Assembly (NCBI RefSeq): GCF_036206005.1
Contig: NZ_CP108143.1
Location: forward strand, 5,051,501 to 5,115,500
Direction: 5' to 3'
DNA: 64,000 nucleotides
Origin: Streptomyces sp. NBC_00178
Lineage (GTDB): Bacteria > Actinomycetota > Actinomycetes > Streptomycetales > Streptomycetaceae
The position numbers were made by a program, and so were the translations under genes. Shown piece after piece: positions 1 through 9,646 of this stretch; position 1 is the stretch's first letter; each line of letters starts with the position of its first letter. The notes under the pieces were generated by a model. It did not search any database, was not told the DNA's origin, and was given only the letters and a program-made list of their open reading frames with translations.

Positions 1-78
1 ACTGAGCATCCCGCTCCTGCCCCTCAGTCGTCCGGTGGCCAACCCCCACCGGTCCGTGAAAGAGAAGGAAGAACTGGC

Positions 79-309
79 ATGTCCCAGACCCTTGCTGCCG
101 TCAGCGGCTCCCTCGGTTCCGTCGGTTACGGCCTCGCCGCGATCGGCCCCGGCGTCGGCGTCGGCATCATCTTCGGTAACGGCACCCAGGCTCTCGCCCG
201 TCAGCCCGAGGCTGCCGGTCTCATCCGCGCCAACCAGATCCTCGGCTTCGCCTTCTGTGAGGCGCTCGCCCTCATCGGTCTGGTCATGCCGTTCGTCTAC
301 GGCAAGTGA
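79..309 (+). CDS. atpE: ATP synthase subunit c
   Basis: Proteolipid c subunit, 76 aa, forming the proton-driven rotor ring of the membrane Fo sector. Two hydrophobic helices are visible (about residues 8-36 and 52-73). The first contains a glycine-rich GPGVGVG run, the polar loop RQPE lies at residues 41-44, and the essential proton-carrying carboxylate is Glu61 in the second helix. The length is normal for an actinobacterial c subunit. The ATG has an AGAAGGAA ribosome-binding site about 10 nt upstream. It is the first complete gene of an operon continuing into atpF. The first five bases of the window (actga) would fit the stop codon of atpB, which normally precedes atpE, but too little is present to call it. 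Confidence 0.97.
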   Translation: MSQTLAAVSGSLGSVGYGLAAIGPGVGVGIIFGNGTQALARQPEAAGLIRANQILGFAFCEALALIGLVMPFVYGK

Positions 310-350
310 TCTGCGGATCAACGACCGCCCACTAGACGAAAGGCACTGAT

Positions 351-896
351 ATGAGTCAGCTGCTTACGGTCGCGGCCGAGGAGATGGAAAATCCCCTCAT
401 CCCGCCGATTCCAGAGCTCGTCATCGGCCTCATCGCCTTCGTCATCGTCTTCGGCTTCCTCGCCAAGAAGCTCCTCCCGAACATCAACAAGGTTCTGGAA
501 GAGCGTCGCGAGGCCATCGAAGGCGGTATCGAGAAGGCCGACGCGGCCCAGACCGAGGCCCAGAGCGTTCTTGAGCAGTACAAGGCTCAGCTCGCCGAGG
601 CCCGCCACGAAGCCGCCCGTCTGCGCCAGGAGGCGCAGGAGCAGGGTGCCGTCATCATCCAGGAGATGAGGGCGGAAGGTCAGCGGCAGCGCGAAGAGAT
701 CATCGCCGCCGGCCACGCCCAGATCGAGGCGGACCGCAAGGCCGCGGCCTCGGCGCTGCGTCAGGACGTGGGCACCCTCGCCACCGCTCTGGCCGGCAAG
801 CTCGTCGGCGAGTCCCTCGAGGACCACGCCCGGCAGAGCGGAACCGTCGACCGGTTCCTCGACGAGCTCGAGGCGAAGGCCGAGGCCGTCCGATGA
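351..896 (+). CDS. atpF: ATP synthase subunit b
   Basis: Peripheral stalk subunit b, 181 aa, which ties the membrane a subunit to the catalytic head and stops it rotating. One transmembrane helix lies near the N-terminus (about residues 19-40, rich in Ile, Val and Phe). A long charged Ala/Glu/Gln/Arg-rich helix follows, forming the right-handed coiled-coil dimer of the stalk. The start is 41 bp after atpE, and its last codons overlap atpH in an ATGA junction, which indicates translational coupling. The length is typical of unfused actinobacterial b subunits; mycobacteria differ in having a b-delta fusion. Confidence 0.96.
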   Translation: MSQLLTVAAEEMENPLIPPIPELVIGLIAFVIVFGFLAKKLLPNINKVLEERREAIEGGIEKADAAQTEAQSVLEQYKAQLAEARHEAARLRQEAQEQGAVIIQEMRAEGQRQREEIIAAGHAQIEADRKAAASALRQDVGTLATALAGKLVGESLEDHARQSGTVDRFLDELEAKAEAVR

Positions 897-1708
897 ACGG
901 AGCGAGCCGCGAGGCGCTGGCCGCCGCACGCGAGCGCCTCGACGCACTGACCGACAGCACGTCGGTCGACGCGGCGAAGCTCGCCGAGGAGCTGGCAGCC
1001 GTCACCGCGCTGCTCGACCGCGAGGTGTCTCTGCGCCGGGTCCTCACCGACCCGTCGCAGGGCGGCGAGGCGAAGGCCGAGCTGGCCGGACGGCTGCTGA
1101 GCGGTCAGACGAGCGGCGAGACCGTGGACCTGGTCTCCGGCATGGTCCGCTCCCGCTGGTCGCAGTCGCGTGACCTGGTCGACTCGGTCGAGGAGCTGGC
1201 GAACACCGCAGACCTCACCGCCGCCCAGCGCGCGGGCGTCCTCGACGACGTCGAGGACGAGCTGTTCCGGTTCGGCCGGATCGTCGGTTCCGACAAGGAC
1301 CTGCGTTCCGCGCTCACGAGCCGCACGGCGTCGGCCGCCGCCAAGAGCGAGCTGCTCCGCAGCCTGCTCACCGGCAAGGCGCAGTCCGTCACCGGGCGTC
1401 TCGTCACCCGCCTGGTGATCCAGCCGCGTGGACGTAGCCTGGAAGCGGGACTGGACTCCCTGGCCAAGCTGGCCGCGGAGCGCAGGGACCGCATGGTCGC
1501 CGTCGTCACCTCCGCGGTGCCGCTGTCCGACCGGCAGAAGCAGCGCCTCGGCGCCGCTCTGGCGAAGATCTACGGCCGGCAGATGCACCTGAACCTCGAT
1601 GTGGACCCCGAGGTCCTCGGCGGGATCACGGTGCGCGTCGGTGACGAGGTCATCAACGGCACGATCGCGGAGCGCCTCGCCGAGGCGAACCGCCGGATGG
1701 CCCGCTGA
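893..1708 (+). CDS. atpH: ATP synthase subunit delta
   Basis: F1 delta subunit, the cap linking the b stalk to the top of the alpha/beta hexamer. At 271 aa it is longer than the roughly 180 aa of E. coli; the extended length is the usual Streptomyces form. The C-terminal part carries the conserved strand-turn region containing DVDPEVLGGITVRVGDEVI, which identifies the family. The ATG overlaps the atpF stop by 4 bp. A gap of about 146 bp with two hairpins follows before atpA, the largest gap in the operon. Confidence 0.95.
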   Translation: MNGASREALAAARERLDALTDSTSVDAAKLAEELAAVTALLDREVSLRRVLTDPSQGGEAKAELAGRLLSGQTSGETVDLVSGMVRSRWSQSRDLVDSVEELANTADLTAAQRAGVLDDVEDELFRFGRIVGSDKDLRSALTSRTASAAAKSELLRSLLTGKAQSVTGRLVTRLVIQPRGRSLEAGLDSLAKLAAERRDRMVAVVTSAVPLSDRQKQRLGAALAKIYGRQMHLNLDVDPEVLGGITVRVGDEVINGTIAERLAEANRRMAR

Positions 1709-1753
1709 CACCGCGCGACGTACGACCCGCACCAACTGAACGAGCAAGAACAG

Positions 1754-1807
1754 CGGCCCGGTTGGGCCGTGCAGAAATTGCAGAAGATTCCTGGGGGTCG
1801 CCCCCAG
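1754..1807 (+). repeat. Two hairpins in the atpH-atpA gap
   Basis: Two perfect small inverted repeats occupy the gap. The first has arms CGGCCC (1754-1759) and GGGCCG (1764-1769) with a 4-nt loop. The second has arms CTGGGGG (1791-1797) and CCCCCAG (1801-1807) with a 3-nt loop, followed by acccccttaag. The second resembles a short repeat I recall from many Streptomyces intergenic regions. Neither is followed by a T run. An RNA-processing or partial-attenuation role inside the operon is inference. Confidence 0.6.
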
Positions 1808-1854
1808 ACCCCCTTAAGAAACTTCGGGCCCAACAAGGAGAGCAGGGAACCCAG

Positions 1855-3426
1855 ATGGCGGAGCTCACGATCCGGCCGGAGGAGATCCGGGACGCACTGG
1901 AGAACTTTGTCCAGTCGTACCAGCCGGACGCGGCCTCGCGCGAGGAGGTCGGTACGGTCAGCGTTGCCGGCGACGGCATCGCGAAGGTGGAGGGTCTGCC
2001 CTCCGCCATGGCGAACGAACTGCTGAAGTTCGAGGACGGGACCCTCGGTCTCGCCCTCAACCTCGAAGAGCGCGAGATCGGTGCGATCGTCCTCGGCGAG
2101 TTCAGCGGAATCGAGGAGGGCCAGCCGGTGCAGCGCACCGGTGAGGTGCTCTCCGTCGGCGTCGGCGAGGGCTACCTCGGCCGCGTCGTCGACCCGCTCG
2201 GCAACCCGATCGACGGTCTCGGCGAGATCGCGACCGAAGGACGTCGCGCCCTCGAGCTGCAGGCCCCTGGCGTCATGGTCCGCAAGTCGGTGCACGAGCC
2301 CATGCAGACCGGCTACAAGGCCGTCGACGCGATGGTGCCGATCGGCCGCGGCCAGCGTCAGCTGATCATCGGCGACCGTCAGACGGGTAAGACCGCTCTG
2401 GCCGTCGACACGATCATCAACCAGCGCGACAACTGGCGCTCGGGCGACGTGAACAAGCAGGTGCGCTGCATCTACGTCGCCATCGGTCAGAAGGGCTCCA
2501 CCATCGCCTCCGTGCGCGGTGCCCTCGAAGAGGCCGGCGCGCTCGAGTACACGACCATCGTCGCCGCCCCGGCGTCCGACCCGGCCGGCTTCAAGTACCT
2601 GGCGCCGTACACCGGCTCGGCCATCGGCCAGCACTGGATGTACGACGGCAAGCACGTCCTCATCATCTTCGACGACCTCTCGAAGCAGGCCGACGCCTAC
2701 CGCGCCGTGTCGCTTCTGCTGCGCCGTCCGCCGGGCCGCGAGGCCTACCCGGGCGACGTCTTCTACCTGCACTCGCGTCTGCTGGAGCGCTGCGCCAAGC
2801 TCTCCGACGACATGGGCGCCGGTTCGATGACGGGCCTCCCGATCGTCGAGACCAAGGCGAACGACGTGTCGGCGTTCATCCCGACCAACGTCATCTCCAT
2901 CACCGACGGCCAGTGCTTCCTGGAGTCCGACCTGTTCAACGCGGGTCAGCGTCCGGCGCTCAACGTCGGTATCTCGGTCTCCCGAGTCGGTGGATCCGCC
3001 CAGCACAAGGCCATGAAGCAGGTCTCCGGCCGACTGCGCGTGGACCTCGCCCAGTTCCGTGAGCTGGAGGCGTTCGCCGCCTTCGGTTCCGACCTGGACG
3101 CGGCCTCGAAGGCGTCGCTGGAGCGCGGTAAGCGCATGGTCGAGCTGCTGAAGCAGCCGCAGTACGCCCCGTTCCCGATGGAGGAGCAGGTCGTCTCCGT
3201 CTGGGCCGGCACCACGGGCAAGATGGACGACGTCCCGGTCGAGGACATCCGCCGCTTCGAGAGCGAGCTGCTGGAGTACCTGCGCCGTGAGCGCAAGGAC
3301 CTCCTGACCAGCATCGCCGAGGGCGGCAAGATGTCCGACGACACGCTGCAGTCGATCGCCGACGCGATCGCCGCCTTCAAGCAGCAGTTCGAGACCTCGG
3401 ACGGCAAGCTCCTGGGCGAGGGCTGA
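1855..3426 (+). CDS. atpA: ATP synthase subunit alpha
   Basis: F1 alpha subunit, 523 aa, the non-catalytic nucleotide-binding subunit of the alpha3beta3 head. The Walker A loop GDRQTGKT and the downstream LIIFDDLSKQA segment are present. An in-frame ORF extends back to 1762, but ATG 1855 is chosen because it gives the conserved N-terminus MAELTIRPEEIRDALE and has AAGGAG at 1835-1840. That spacing (14 nt) is long. The upstream extension would translate a hairpin region and is unlikely to be real. atpG begins 3 nt after the stop. Confidence 0.97.
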   Translation: MAELTIRPEEIRDALENFVQSYQPDAASREEVGTVSVAGDGIAKVEGLPSAMANELLKFEDGTLGLALNLEEREIGAIVLGEFSGIEEGQPVQRTGEVLSVGVGEGYLGRVVDPLGNPIDGLGEIATEGRRALELQAPGVMVRKSVHEPMQTGYKAVDAMVPIGRGQRQLIIGDRQTGKTALAVDTIINQRDNWRSGDVNKQVRCIYVAIGQKGSTIASVRGALEEAGALEYTTIVAAPASDPAGFKYLAPYTGSAIGQHWMYDGKHVLIIFDDLSKQADAYRAVSLLLRRPPGREAYPGDVFYLHSRLLERCAKLSDDMGAGSMTGLPIVETKANDVSAFIPTNVISITDGQCFLESDLFNAGQRPALNVGISVSRVGGSAQHKAMKQVSGRLRVDLAQFRELEAFAAFGSDLDAASKASLERGKRMVELLKQPQYAPFPMEEQVVSVWAGTTGKMDDVPVEDIRRFESELLEYLRRERKDLLTSIAEGGKMSDDTLQSIADAIAAFKQQFETSDGKLLGEG

Positions 3427-3429
3427 TCG

Positions 3430-4347
3430 ATGGGCGCTCAGCTTCGCGTTTACAAGCGCCGCATCCAAGCCGTCACCGCGACCAAGAAGATCACCAAGGC
3501 GATGGAGATGATCGCCGCCTCGCGCATCGTCAAGGCGCAGCGCAAGGTGGCGGCGTCGATGCCGTACGCGACCGAGCTCACCCGTGCGGTGACCGCGGTC
3601 GCGACCGGCTCGAACACCAACCATCCGCTCACCACCGAGGCCGAGTCCCCGGCCCGGGCGGCGGTCCTGCTCCTCACGAGCGACCGCGGTCTGGCCGGCG
3701 GCTACTCCTCCAACGCCATCAAGGCGGCGGAGCGGCTCCGGGAGCGGTTGGCGGCCGAGGGCAAGGAGGTCGACACGTACATCGTCGGCCGCAAGGGCGT
3801 CGCGTACTACGGCTTCCGTGAGCGCAAGGTCTCGGAGTCGTGGACCGGGTTCACGGACAGCCCCGAGTACTCGGATGCCAAGAAGATCGCCGAGCCCCTC
3901 ATCGAGTCCATCCAGAAGGACACGGCCGAGGGCGGCGTCGACGAGCTGCACATCGTCTTCACGGAGTTCGTGTCGATGATGACGCAGAACGCGGTCGACG
4001 GCCGGATGCTGCCGCTGTCGCTCGACCAGGTCGCGGAGGAGAGCACCGAGAAGGGCGAGATCCTTCCGCTGTTCGACTTCGAGCCGTCGGCGGAGGACGT
4101 CCTCGACGCCCTTCTGCCGCGCTACGTCGAGAGCCGTATCTACAACGCACTGCTGCAGGCCGCCGCTTCCGAGCACGCCGCCCGCCGTCGTGCGATGAAG
4201 TCGGCGACCGACAACGCCGGGGACCTGATCAAGAGCCTCTCCCGGCTTGCCAACGCGGCCCGCCAGGCCGAAATCACCCAGGAAATCAGCGAGATCGTCG
4301 GCGGTGCAGGTGCGCTGGCCGACGCGTCCGCGGGGAGTGACAAGTAA
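3430..4347 (+). CDS. atpG: ATP synthase subunit gamma
   Basis: F1 gamma subunit, 305 aa, the central shaft whose rotation drives conformational change in the beta subunits. The N-terminal helix is typical (KRRIQAVTATKKITKAMEMI), and the C-terminal helix has the usual RRxAMKSATDNAGDLI motif. Mid-protein LLTSDRGLAGGYSSN is the standard Rossmann-like segment. It begins 3 nt after the atpA stop, and its TAA overlaps the ATG of atpD by one base, so the F1 genes look translationally coupled. Confidence 0.96.
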   Translation: MGAQLRVYKRRIQAVTATKKITKAMEMIAASRIVKAQRKVAASMPYATELTRAVTAVATGSNTNHPLTTEAESPARAAVLLLTSDRGLAGGYSSNAIKAAERLRERLAAEGKEVDTYIVGRKGVAYYGFRERKVSESWTGFTDSPEYSDAKKIAEPLIESIQKDTAEGGVDELHIVFTEFVSMMTQNAVDGRMLPLSLDQVAEESTEKGEILPLFDFEPSAEDVLDALLPRYVESRIYNALLQAAASEHAARRRAMKSATDNAGDLIKSLSRLANAARQAEITQEISEIVGGAGALADASAGSDK

Positions 4348-5789
4348 TGACGACGACAGTTGAGACGGCCGCTGCCACGGGCCGCGTCGCCCGGGTCATC
4401 GGCCCGGTCGTCGACGTGGAGTTCCCCGTCGACGCCATGCCGGAGATCTACAACGCCCTGCACATCGAGGTCGACGACCCGGCCGAGGCCGGCGCTCGTA
4501 AGACGCTGACCCTCGAGGTCGCCCAGCACCTGGGTGACGGCATGGTCCGCGCGATCTCGATGCAGCCCACCGACGGTGTGGTCCGCCAGTCGCCGGTGAC
4601 CGACACGGGTGCGGGCATCACCGTCCCCGTCGGTGACATCACCAAGGGCAAGGTGTTCAACACCCTCGGTCAGATCCTGAACGAGCCGGAGGCCGAGGCG
4701 CAGATCACCGAGCGCTGGCCGATCCACCGCAAGGCCCCGGCCTTCGACCAGCTCGAGTCCAAGACCGAGATGTTCGAGACCGGCCTGAAGGTCGTCGACC
4801 TGCTGACCCCGTACGTCAAGGGCGGCAAGATCGGTCTGTTCGGTGGTGCGGGCGTCGGCAAGACGGTCCTCATCCAGGAAATGATCATGCGTGTGGCGAA
4901 GCTGCACGACGGTGTGTCGGTGTTCGCCGGTGTCGGCGAGCGCACCCGTGAGGGCAACGACCTCATCGACGAGATGACCGACTCGGGCGTCCTGGAGAAG
5001 ACCGCACTGGTCTTCGGCCAGATGGACGAGCCGCCGGGCACCCGTCTGCGGGTCGCGCTGTCCGCCCTGACCATGGCGGAGTACTTCCGCGATGTGCAGA
5101 AGCAGGACGTGCTGCTCTTCATCGACAACATCTTCCGCTTCACGCAGGCCGGTTCCGAGGTCTCCACGCTGCTCGGCCGCATGCCGTCCGCGGTGGGCTA
5201 CCAGCCGACCCTGGCCGACGAGATGGGTGTGCTCCAGGAGCGCATCACCTCGACGCGTGGTCACTCGATCACCTCGATGCAGGCGATCTACGTCCCCGCG
5301 GACGACCTGACCGACCCGGCCCCGGCCACCACGTTCGCCCACCTCGACGCGACGACGGTTCTCTCCCGTCCGATCTCCGAGAAGGGCATCTACCCGGCCG
5401 TGGACCCGCTGGACTCGACGTCCCGCATCCTGGACCCGCGCTACATCGCGCAGGACCACTACGACACGGCCAGCCGCGTCAAGGGGATCCTGCAGAAGTA
5501 CAAGGACCTCCAGGACATCATCGCGATCCTCGGTATCGACGAGCTGGGCGAGGAGGACAAGCTCGTCGTCCACCGTGCCCGTCGCGTCGAGCGCTTCCTG
5601 TCGCAGAACACCCACGCCGCCAAGCAGTTCACCGGCCTGGACGGTTCGGACGTCCCGCTCGACGAGTCGATCGCCGCGTTCAACGCGATCTGTGACGGGG
5701 AGTACGACCACTTCCCCGAGCAGGCGTTCTTCATGTGCGGTGGCATCGAGGACCTGAAGGCCAACGCCAAGGAGCTCGGCGTCTCCTGA
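4347..5789 (+). CDS. atpD: ATP synthase subunit beta
   Basis: Catalytic F1 beta subunit, 480 aa. Walker A is GGAGVGKT, the catalytic Glu lies in VGERTREGNDL, and Walker B is DVLLFIDNIFRF. The lever normally written DELSEED appears as DELGEED. All catalytic features are intact and the length is normal. The ATG shares a base with the atpG stop. After the stop come two strong hairpins and then atpC. Confidence 0.98.
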   Translation: MTTTVETAAATGRVARVIGPVVDVEFPVDAMPEIYNALHIEVDDPAEAGARKTLTLEVAQHLGDGMVRAISMQPTDGVVRQSPVTDTGAGITVPVGDITKGKVFNTLGQILNEPEAEAQITERWPIHRKAPAFDQLESKTEMFETGLKVVDLLTPYVKGGKIGLFGGAGVGKTVLIQEMIMRVAKLHDGVSVFAGVGERTREGNDLIDEMTDSGVLEKTALVFGQMDEPPGTRLRVALSALTMAEYFRDVQKQDVLLFIDNIFRFTQAGSEVSTLLGRMPSAVGYQPTLADEMGVLQERITSTRGHSITSMQAIYVPADDLTDPAPATTFAHLDATTVLSRPISEKGIYPAVDPLDSTSRILDPRYIAQDHYDTASRVKGILQKYKDLQDIIAILGIDELGEEDKLVVHRARRVERFLSQNTHAAKQFTGLDGSDVPLDESIAAFNAICDGEYDHFPEQAFFMCGGIEDLKANAKELGVS

Positions 5790-5803
5790 GCCTCCGGCTC
5801 ACC

Positions 5804-5879
5804 GAGGGGGGTGGGTGTGTCCCGCCCCCCTCACCACGCCCCGTAGAATCGAACCGACACCCGGCACGACCGCCGGGTG
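5804..5879 (+). repeat. Double hairpin between atpD and atpC
   Basis: The first hairpin has 12-nt arms GAGGGGGGTGGG (5804-5815) and CCCGCCCCCCTC (5821-5832), with one T-G wobble and a 5-nt loop. The second has perfect arms CACCCGGC (5858-5865) and GCCGGGTG (5872-5879). TAGAAT at 5844-5849, between them, resembles a -10 box but no -35 is visible. The position inside the operon suggests partial termination or mRNA processing that lowers atpC output relative to atpD. That is inference. Confidence 0.65.
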
Positions 5880-5898
5880 GTGACCCGAGGAGCCACCC

Positions 5899-6273
5899 TT
5901 GGCTGCTGAGCTGCATGTCGAGCTGGTCGCCGCGGACCGTAGTGTCTGGTCCGGCGAGGCCACCCTCGTTGTCGCACGTACCACGTCCGGCGACATCGGC
6001 GTCATGCCCGGTCACCAGCCGCTCCTGGGTGTGCTGGAATCGGGCCCCGTCACGATCCGTACGAGCGACGGCGGGACCGTGGTGGCCGCTGTGCACGGCG
6101 GTTTCATCTCGTTCGCGGACGACAAGCTCTCGCTGCTCGCGGAGATCGCGGAGCTTGCGGACGAGATCGACGTCCAGCGTGCCGAGCGTGCGCTGGAGCG
6201 TGCGAAGTCCGACACGGACGCGGGCGCCGAGCGCCGCGCGGACGTGCGACTGCGTGCGGTGGCGGCGCACTGA
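5899..6273 (+). CDS. atpC: ATP synthase subunit epsilon
   Basis: F1 epsilon subunit, 124 aa, which sits on the base of the central shaft and modulates ATP hydrolysis. The N-terminal beta-sandwich signature is clear (ELHVELVAADRSVWSGEA; TTSGDIGVMPGHQPLLGVLE). A short C-terminal helical hairpin follows, rich in Ala, Glu and Arg. The start is a TTG codon supported by GAGGAG at 5887-5892, 6 nt upstream; no ATG alternative gives the conserved N-terminus. It is separated from atpD by the two hairpins, unlike the tightly packed genes upstream. Confidence 0.95.
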   Translation: MAAELHVELVAADRSVWSGEATLVVARTTSGDIGVMPGHQPLLGVLESGPVTIRTSDGGTVVAAVHGGFISFADDKLSLLAEIAELADEIDVQRAERALERAKSDTDAGAERRADVRLRAVAAH

Positions 6274-6415
6274 GCGCCCCCACGAAGAGTTCTTGACTCA
6301 GCCGCGGCCCGAACCGGAGCGATCCGGACGGTGTCGCGGCTGAGGCGATGCAGGTGCAGTCCGGTTCGGCTCGGTGCGGTATCAGTTACTCGACGATGCG
6401 AGGAGGTCGGTGGCG

Positions 6416-6862
6416 GTGGTCCTCGCGTTGTGGGTGTGTGGCCTGGTGGTCGTACTGGTCGCGGTGGGTCTGTTCGTCTTCGGTCTGCGCAGGCGGCTGA
6501 TCCAGCGGTCCGGCGGCACCTTCGACTGCAGTCTGCGCTGGGACATCTCGGAGGAGCCCGATCCGTCCGGCAAGGGCTGGGTGTACGGCGTCGCCCGCTA
6601 CAGCGGTGACCGCGTCGACTGGTTCCGCGTCTTCTCGTACTCCCCCCGTCCGCGCCGCGGGCTGGAGCGGTCCGCCATCGAGGTGGTCGCGCGCCGGCTG
6701 CCCGAGGGCGAGGAGGAGCTGGCGCTCCTGTCCGATTCCGTCGTGCTCGGCTGTCTCCACCGGGGGACACGCCTGGAGCTGGCGATGAGTGAGGACGCCC
6801 TGACCGGCTTCCTCGCCTGGCTGGAGGCGGCTCCGCCCGGCCAGCGGGTCAATGTGGCTTGA
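6416..6862 (+). CDS. DUF2550 family membrane protein
   Basis: Small membrane protein of 148 aa, found next to the ATP synthase operon in Streptomyces as I remember it. One transmembrane helix occupies residues 2-24 (VLALWVCGLVVVLVAVGLFV), followed by a cytoplasmic domain of about 120 aa containing RRRLIQRSGGTFDCSLRW and the C-terminal SEDALTGFLAWLEAAPPG. GTG 6416 is chosen because AGGAGG lies at 6401-6406; a GTG at 6410 and an earlier in-frame start at 6374 are less well placed. Function is unknown. It probably shares the atp transcript and is closed by the strong terminator that follows. Confidence 0.85.
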   Translation: MVLALWVCGLVVVLVAVGLFVFGLRRRLIQRSGGTFDCSLRWDISEEPDPSGKGWVYGVARYSGDRVDWFRVFSYSPRPRRGLERSAIEVVARRLPEGEEELALLSDSVVLGCLHRGTRLELAMSEDALTGFLAWLEAAPPGQRVNVA

Positions 6863-6879
6863 GTAGAGGTCCTCGCTGG

Positions 6880-6916
6880 TTGCCCCTCCCCCGGACGGAG
6901 TCCGGGGGAGGGGCAA
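6880..6916 (+). terminator. Terminator of the atp/DUF2550 operon
   Basis: A perfect 17-bp stem runs from 6880-6896 to 6900-6916 with a 3-nt loop, beginning 18 bp after the DUF2550 stop. Left arm TTGCCCCTCCCCCGGAC pairs exactly with the right arm. There is no U-tract, as is common for Streptomyces terminators. Confidence 0.85.
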
Positions 6917-7103
6917 CGTGACCTGACGAAGAGGGCCCTCCCAGGCGGATTCCGGGGACGGCCCGGAACCACGCGCGCTCTTCCCGGACCGTTCCGGGGA
7001 GGGCGCACACGGCTTTCCGGGGTCCATGGCCGGCCCTTCCGCCCGGCCGCGGTCGGGCCCTGCCACGGGCAGGGCGTAGGGCGCGGGCCGTTCCGCCTCG
7101 CGC

Positions 7104-7159
7104 GGGGCGGCGATGGGCTGTGCCACGCTACGGGGCGGCGATGGGCTGTGCCACGCTAC
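7104..7159. repeat. Two tandem 28-bp direct repeats
   Basis: Two identical 28-bp units lie head to tail at 7104-7131 and 7132-7159. Each contains GATGGGCTGTGCCACGCTAC, and the next bases diverge. They sit in the 423-bp gene-free stretch 6863-7285, which otherwise holds the terminators at 6880-6916 and 7196-7228. No credible gene is seen there. An exact copy suggests a recent slippage duplication. Confidence 0.8.
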
Positions 7160-7195
7160 GGCGCGCGTCGCGACCCGTTGCCGGGCATGCGAAAA

Positions 7196-7228
7196 CCGGG
7201 GAGACAGGGGGCGGACCCGTCTCCCCGG
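7196..7228 (-). terminator. Terminator downstream of chitinase
   Basis: Perfect 10-bp arms CCGGGGAGAC (7196-7205) and GTCTCCCCGG (7219-7228) enclose a 13-nt loop. AAAA lies on the left side, which reads as a U run for minus-strand transcription, and TTTT on the right, so it could work in both directions. It lies 58 bp beyond the chitinase stop. Confidence 0.8.
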
Positions 7229-7285
7229 CGCATTTTCCGGAGCGGTGCTGCCTCGTGGGGGGTGGTGCGCCGAGGCTTCTCCGGG

Positions 7286-9169
<1,884 letters not shown>

Positions 9170-9277
9170 CGGTGCTCCTCGGGTGAGGTCGGCTAACGGG
9201 GATGGTCCGTGGACTGCAAACCCTGCGTCGCCCTGAGCCCGCTTTGTCATGGCGTACTCACCGCAGTGTGTTCGGTG

Positions 9278-9321
9278 AGATTAGGAAGGTCTGGACCAAT
9301 CGTCAAGAGGTCCAGACCAAA
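9278..9321 (-). promoter_or_regulatory. Chitinase promoter with two DasR-like operators
   Basis: Read on the minus strand, -35 TTGACG (9301-9306) and -10 TAATCT (9278-9283) are exactly 17 bp apart. Two near-palindromes resembling the DasR consensus (TGGTCTAGACCA) are present. One fills the spacer (9287-9300, core GGTCTGGACC) and one lies just upstream of -35 (9308-9321, core GGTCCAGACC). Their centres are 21 bp apart, two helical turns. This matches the paired direct repeats known from Streptomyces chitinase promoters, implying induction by chitin breakdown products and glucose control. Confidence 0.85.
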
Positions 9322-9509
9322 GATTCCTGGCCGATACCGAAGCCCAACTCGTGGGCCGGGAAAGCCGCTTGCGCCCGGTCGTGCAGCTCCGGCTTCCCGA
9401 GCAGCCGGTTGAGGTCCGTCTTCACCGTGGCCGCCGCCATGCCGGGGCGCCCCGCGTCTCCGCGTTCGACAGCCCTCACCGAGGCGGCCCAGGCCTCCCG
9501 CTCCCCGCG
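9303..9509 (-). pseudogene. Remnant of LuxR-type response regulator (probable chiR)
   Basis: The minus-strand reading contains GEREAW, then ATVKTDLNRLLGKPELHDRAQ and AFPAHELGF. This aligns with the C-terminal helix-turn-helix of NarL/LuxR regulators (consensus like LTEREREVL ... SEATVKTHLNRLLxKLGLxDRAQAVxxAxExGL). The first recognition segment is scrambled (RAVERGDAGRPGMA replaces the usual GLSNAEIAxxLF), and nothing upstream resembles a receiver domain. The reading runs on to a stop at 9303 inside the chitinase -35 box. In Streptomyces a two-component pair chiS-chiR lies directly upstream of this chitinase, so I infer a decayed chiR with chiS lost. Confidence 0.6.
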
Positions 9510-9610
9510 TATCGGCGGGCCCACAGCCTCGCGGGCGGGCCCCGCCCGTCCGGCGCGGCCCGCCCGCCAGTGACGCGCCGTCGCCGGCGGCCACACGCTC
9601 CTACCGGGGT

Positions 9611-9634
9611 GCCGGCCCGGGGAACCGGGCCGGC
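9611..9634 (-). terminator. Terminator after cobalamin adenosyltransferase
   Basis: Perfect arms GCCGGCCCGG (9611-9620) and CCGGGCCGGC (9625-9634) with loop ggaa, 12 bp beyond the minus-strand stop of the adenosyltransferase gene. Confidence 0.75.
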
Positions 9635-9646
9635 GCCGGCCGCTGG

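Noticed and set aside
1762..1854. 31-codon N-terminal extension of atpA.
   Set aside because: It would translate the CTGGGGG/CCCCCAG hairpin region; the conserved start is ATG 1855.
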